Notes under the pieces: generated by a model | The model's input: only the letters and a program-made list of their open reading frames with translations | What the model was told of the DNA's origin: nothing | Databases searched by the model: none | From: JL08 sp965363755 | GTDB taxonomy: Bacteria > Pseudomonadota > Alphaproteobacteria > Rhodobacterales > Rhodobacteraceae | Assembly (NCBI GenBank): GCA_965363755.1 | Contig: CBDTVL010000219.1 | Span: forward strand, 1-6,527 | Direction: 5' to 3' | DNA length: 6,527 nt | Shown: piece after piece, positions 6,070 through 6,527 of the stretch | Position numbering within the stretch: the stretch's first letter is position 1 | Layout of the letters: every line of letters begins with the position of its first letter | Position numbers and translations under genes: made by a program

Positions 6070-6527
6070 ATGCCTGATCAGTTGGAAGAACCCAGCCAGT
6101 CGACGGAGGCGCCACACCAGTTTCCCTGCGAAAACTGCGGAGCCGACTATCGCTATGCGCCTGGCACCGACACGCTGATGTGTGACCATTGCGGCGACAC
6201 GGCCACCATCGCTGAAACCGGGTTTCGCAGCCCTGCCATCCGCGAGCTTGAATTTCGCGCGGCGCAGGACGACCAGTTGCCTGAAGCCGAGATCGAAGAA
6301 ACCCGGGTTGTCTCGTGTCCAAATTGTGCGGCACAGGTCGAATTTGAAGAAGGAATACATGCAACCGAATGCCCATTTTGCGCAACACCAGTGGTCACGG
6401 GAACGGGAACCCACCGCCATATAAAACCGCGTGGCGTTCTGCCTTTTGGCTTTGACGAAAGTACCGCCCGAGGTGCCATGACCGACTGGTTGGGTCGATT
6501 GTGGTTCGCGCCAAACGGATTGCAGGA
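6070..6527 (+). CDS. Double zinc-ribbon protein, partial (cut by window edge)
   Basis: The first 152 codons of a gene that continues past the right edge. Two zinc ribbons are visible. The first has Cys20/Cys23 (CENC) with Cys38/Cys41 (CDHC). The second has Cys83/Cys86 (CPNC) with Cys101/Cys104 (CPFC). Both show the CxxC-x14-CxxC pattern. An acidic segment (61-78) joins them. After the second ribbon, the stretch KPRGVLPFGFDESTARGAMT (119-138), continued by a DWLGRLWFAPNG motif (139-150), matches a family whose full-length members usually have C-terminal transmembrane helices. Databases often mislabel that family as 'primosomal protein N', a 'superfamily II helicase' or a 'TFIIB-type zinc finger' protein. 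No helicase motif is present in the visible part. It follows the SPFH gene by 47 bp with no terminator and belongs to the same operon. In Bacillus, YdjG-type zinc-ribbon proteins likewise neighbour the SPFH gene ydjI. Confidence 0.8.
   Translation, partial: MPDQLEEPSQSTEAPHQFPCENCGADYRYAPGTDTLMCDHCGDTATIAETGFRSPAIRELEFRAAQDDQLPEAEIEETRVVSCPNCAAQVEFEEGIHATECPFCATPVVTGTGTHRHIKPRGVLPFGFDESTARGAMTDWLGRLWFAPNGLQ

Noticed and set aside
5906..6479. Minus-strand frames opposite the zinc-ribbon gene
   Set aside because: The + strand frame from 6070 has eight ordered Cys in CxxC pairs and a family-like motif, so the opposite frames are shadows.

Overview
The window reads as ordinary, densely coded chromosome from an alphaproteobacterium, most likely a Rhodobacterales/Roseobacter-group organism. 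The grounds are the protein style (TadA and RluB divergently paired; an XpaC-like, TelA and DUF2927 series), moderately high GC, and short gaps between genes. No phage, transposon, CRISPR array, tRNA or rRNA was seen. The genus cannot be fixed from the sequence alone.

Left part (1-1543): a short single-helix membrane protein ORF (4-213, +) converges on tadA (210-668, -), and their stop codons overlap. tadA encodes the tRNA adenosine-34 deaminase. After a 62-bp divergent gap comes an RsuA/RluB-family pseudouridine synthase (731-1543, +). These two are housekeeping RNA-modification genes.

Middle and right (1544-6527): a 130-bp intergenic stretch probably carries the promoter of a same-strand operon that runs off the right edge. 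In order it holds: a 29-codon single-helix membrane peptide (1674-1763), easily missed because of its size; an XpaC-like four-helix membrane protein (1766-2671); a TelA/KlaA 'toxic anion resistance' family coiled-coil protein (2703-3893); a DUF2927-type lipoprotein (3902-4870); an SPFH-domain protein with a Gly/Met linker, a proline run and a C-terminal GYF_2-like domain (4913-6022); and the start of a protein with two zinc ribbons (6070 to the edge). Gaps between these genes are 2 to 47 bp, and no terminator-like hairpin was seen.

XpaC-like, TelA, SPFH and zinc-ribbon proteins recur together in bacterial envelope and chemical stress loci related to tellurite-resistance and phage-shock-like systems. 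The simplest reading is a membrane-stress module. It would have integral membrane parts (the 29-aa peptide and XpaC-like), cytoplasmic scaffold parts (TelA, SPFH-GYF_2 and the zinc-ribbon protein) and one part anchored on the periplasmic side (the lipoprotein). The biochemical function of these components is largely unknown, and the module reading rests on context.
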